A DNA stretch of 6,557 nucleotides, taken from contig JAJYRY010000054.1 of the NCBI GenBank assembly GCA_021793855.1, positions 1 through 6,557 on the forward strand, written 5' to 3'. The notes beneath the pieces are model-generated. The model saw nothing but the letters and a program-made list of their open reading frames with translations. It did not search any database and was not told the origin of the DNA. Both the position numbers and the translations under genes were made by a program. The stretch is from Thermoplasmata archaeon (lineage in GTDB: Archaea; Thermoplasmatota; Thermoplasmata; Thermoplasmatales; GCA-001856825). Shown here in pieces: positions 6,346-6,557 of the stretch (position 1 is its first letter; each line of letters opens with the position of its first letter).

Positions 6346-6557
6346 ATGGATTTACTGGAACTGAAAGGTATAGGAGTCGAATACGATTCCAACGGAAAGA
6401 AACTTCTGTCACTCCGAGACGTCTCCTTCTCCATTCAGAGCAACCAGTTTGTGTCCATCATTGGCCCTTCAGGCTGCGGAAAATCAACAATAATCAAGAT
6501 ACTTCTCGGATTGCTTAAACCGTCTGCGGGAACAGTGACGCTCGGAGGGAAACCGTT
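6346..6557 (+). CDS. ABC transporter ATP-binding protein, nitrate/sulfonate/taurine type (C-terminus cut by window edge)
   Basis: The first 70 residues of the ATPase that should power the fused permease encoded divergently to its left. After an N-terminal strand (LLELKGIGVEYDS) and LRDVSFSI comes the Walker A motif G40-P-S-G-C-G-K46-S-T48, then IIKILLGLLKPSAGTVTLGGKP, all typical of the SsuB/TauB/NrtD group (COG1116). Walker B, the LSGGQ signature and the His switch lie beyond the right edge, so activity cannot be judged. The ATG is preferred over the adjacent in-frame TTG because the TATA box lies 23-24 nt upstream, fitting a leaderless mRNA. The pairing with the permease rests on adjacency and matching family; a substrate-binding protein may follow outside the window. 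Confidence 0.93.
   Translation, partial: MDLLELKGIGVEYDSNGKKLLSLRDVSFSIQSNQFVSIIGPSGCGKSTIIKILLGLLKPSAGTVTLGGKP

Noticed and set aside
1..6557. CRISPR arrays, tRNA/rRNA genes, insertion sequences or attachment sites
   Set aside because: I saw no regularly spaced repeats, no tRNA-like cloverleaf, no transposase and no terminal repeats in the window.

Overview
The window looks like a chromosomal segment from a thermoacidophilic archaeon of the Thermoplasmata (Thermoplasmatales-like). The inference rests on an archaeal-type oligosaccharyltransferase, archaeal TATA boxes about 24 nt upstream of start codons (leaderless transcripts), heavy use of AGG/AGA and ATA codons, moderate GC, and a fused two-domain NitT-type permease of the kind known from Thermoplasmata. 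The genus cannot be settled from the sequence alone.

Layout: four recognisable protein genes, two of them complete. (1) 1-1972, minus: the first 657 residues of an AglB/STT3 oligosaccharyltransferase, with its membrane domain, TIxE-type motif and WWDYG motif; the C-terminus lies beyond the left edge. (2) 1973-2370: a 398-nt gap with the aglB promoter, an AT-rich island and only doubtful tiny ORFs. (3) 2371-4296, minus: a complete DUF255/YyaL/SPATA20-type protein (thioredoxin-like domain plus alpha/alpha barrel), probably read from a leaderless mRNA. (4) 4297-4511: a short gap holding a possible 32-50 aa ORF on the plus strand that runs into the end of the next gene. (5) 4512-6158, minus: a fused, duplicated ABC permease of the nitrate/sulfonate/taurine type. 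(6) 6159-6345: a divergent promoter region. (7) 6346-6557, plus: the first 70 codons of the matching ABC ATPase, with Walker A, leaving the window on the right.

The permease and ATPase almost certainly form one importer, though they are transcribed divergently; no substrate-binding protein is visible here. The three minus-strand genes are separated by 215 and 398 nt, and aglB and the DUF255 gene each have their own promoter-like box, so they look like separate transcription units. No functional link between N-glycosylation, the DUF255 protein and the transporter can be shown from this window.

I found no convincing new multi-gene system. The points most worth a second look are the unclear start of the permease (an in-frame ATG followed at once by TGA, with a competing GTG frame), a degenerate second acidic motif in AglB, and a small convergent ORF with native-looking codons.
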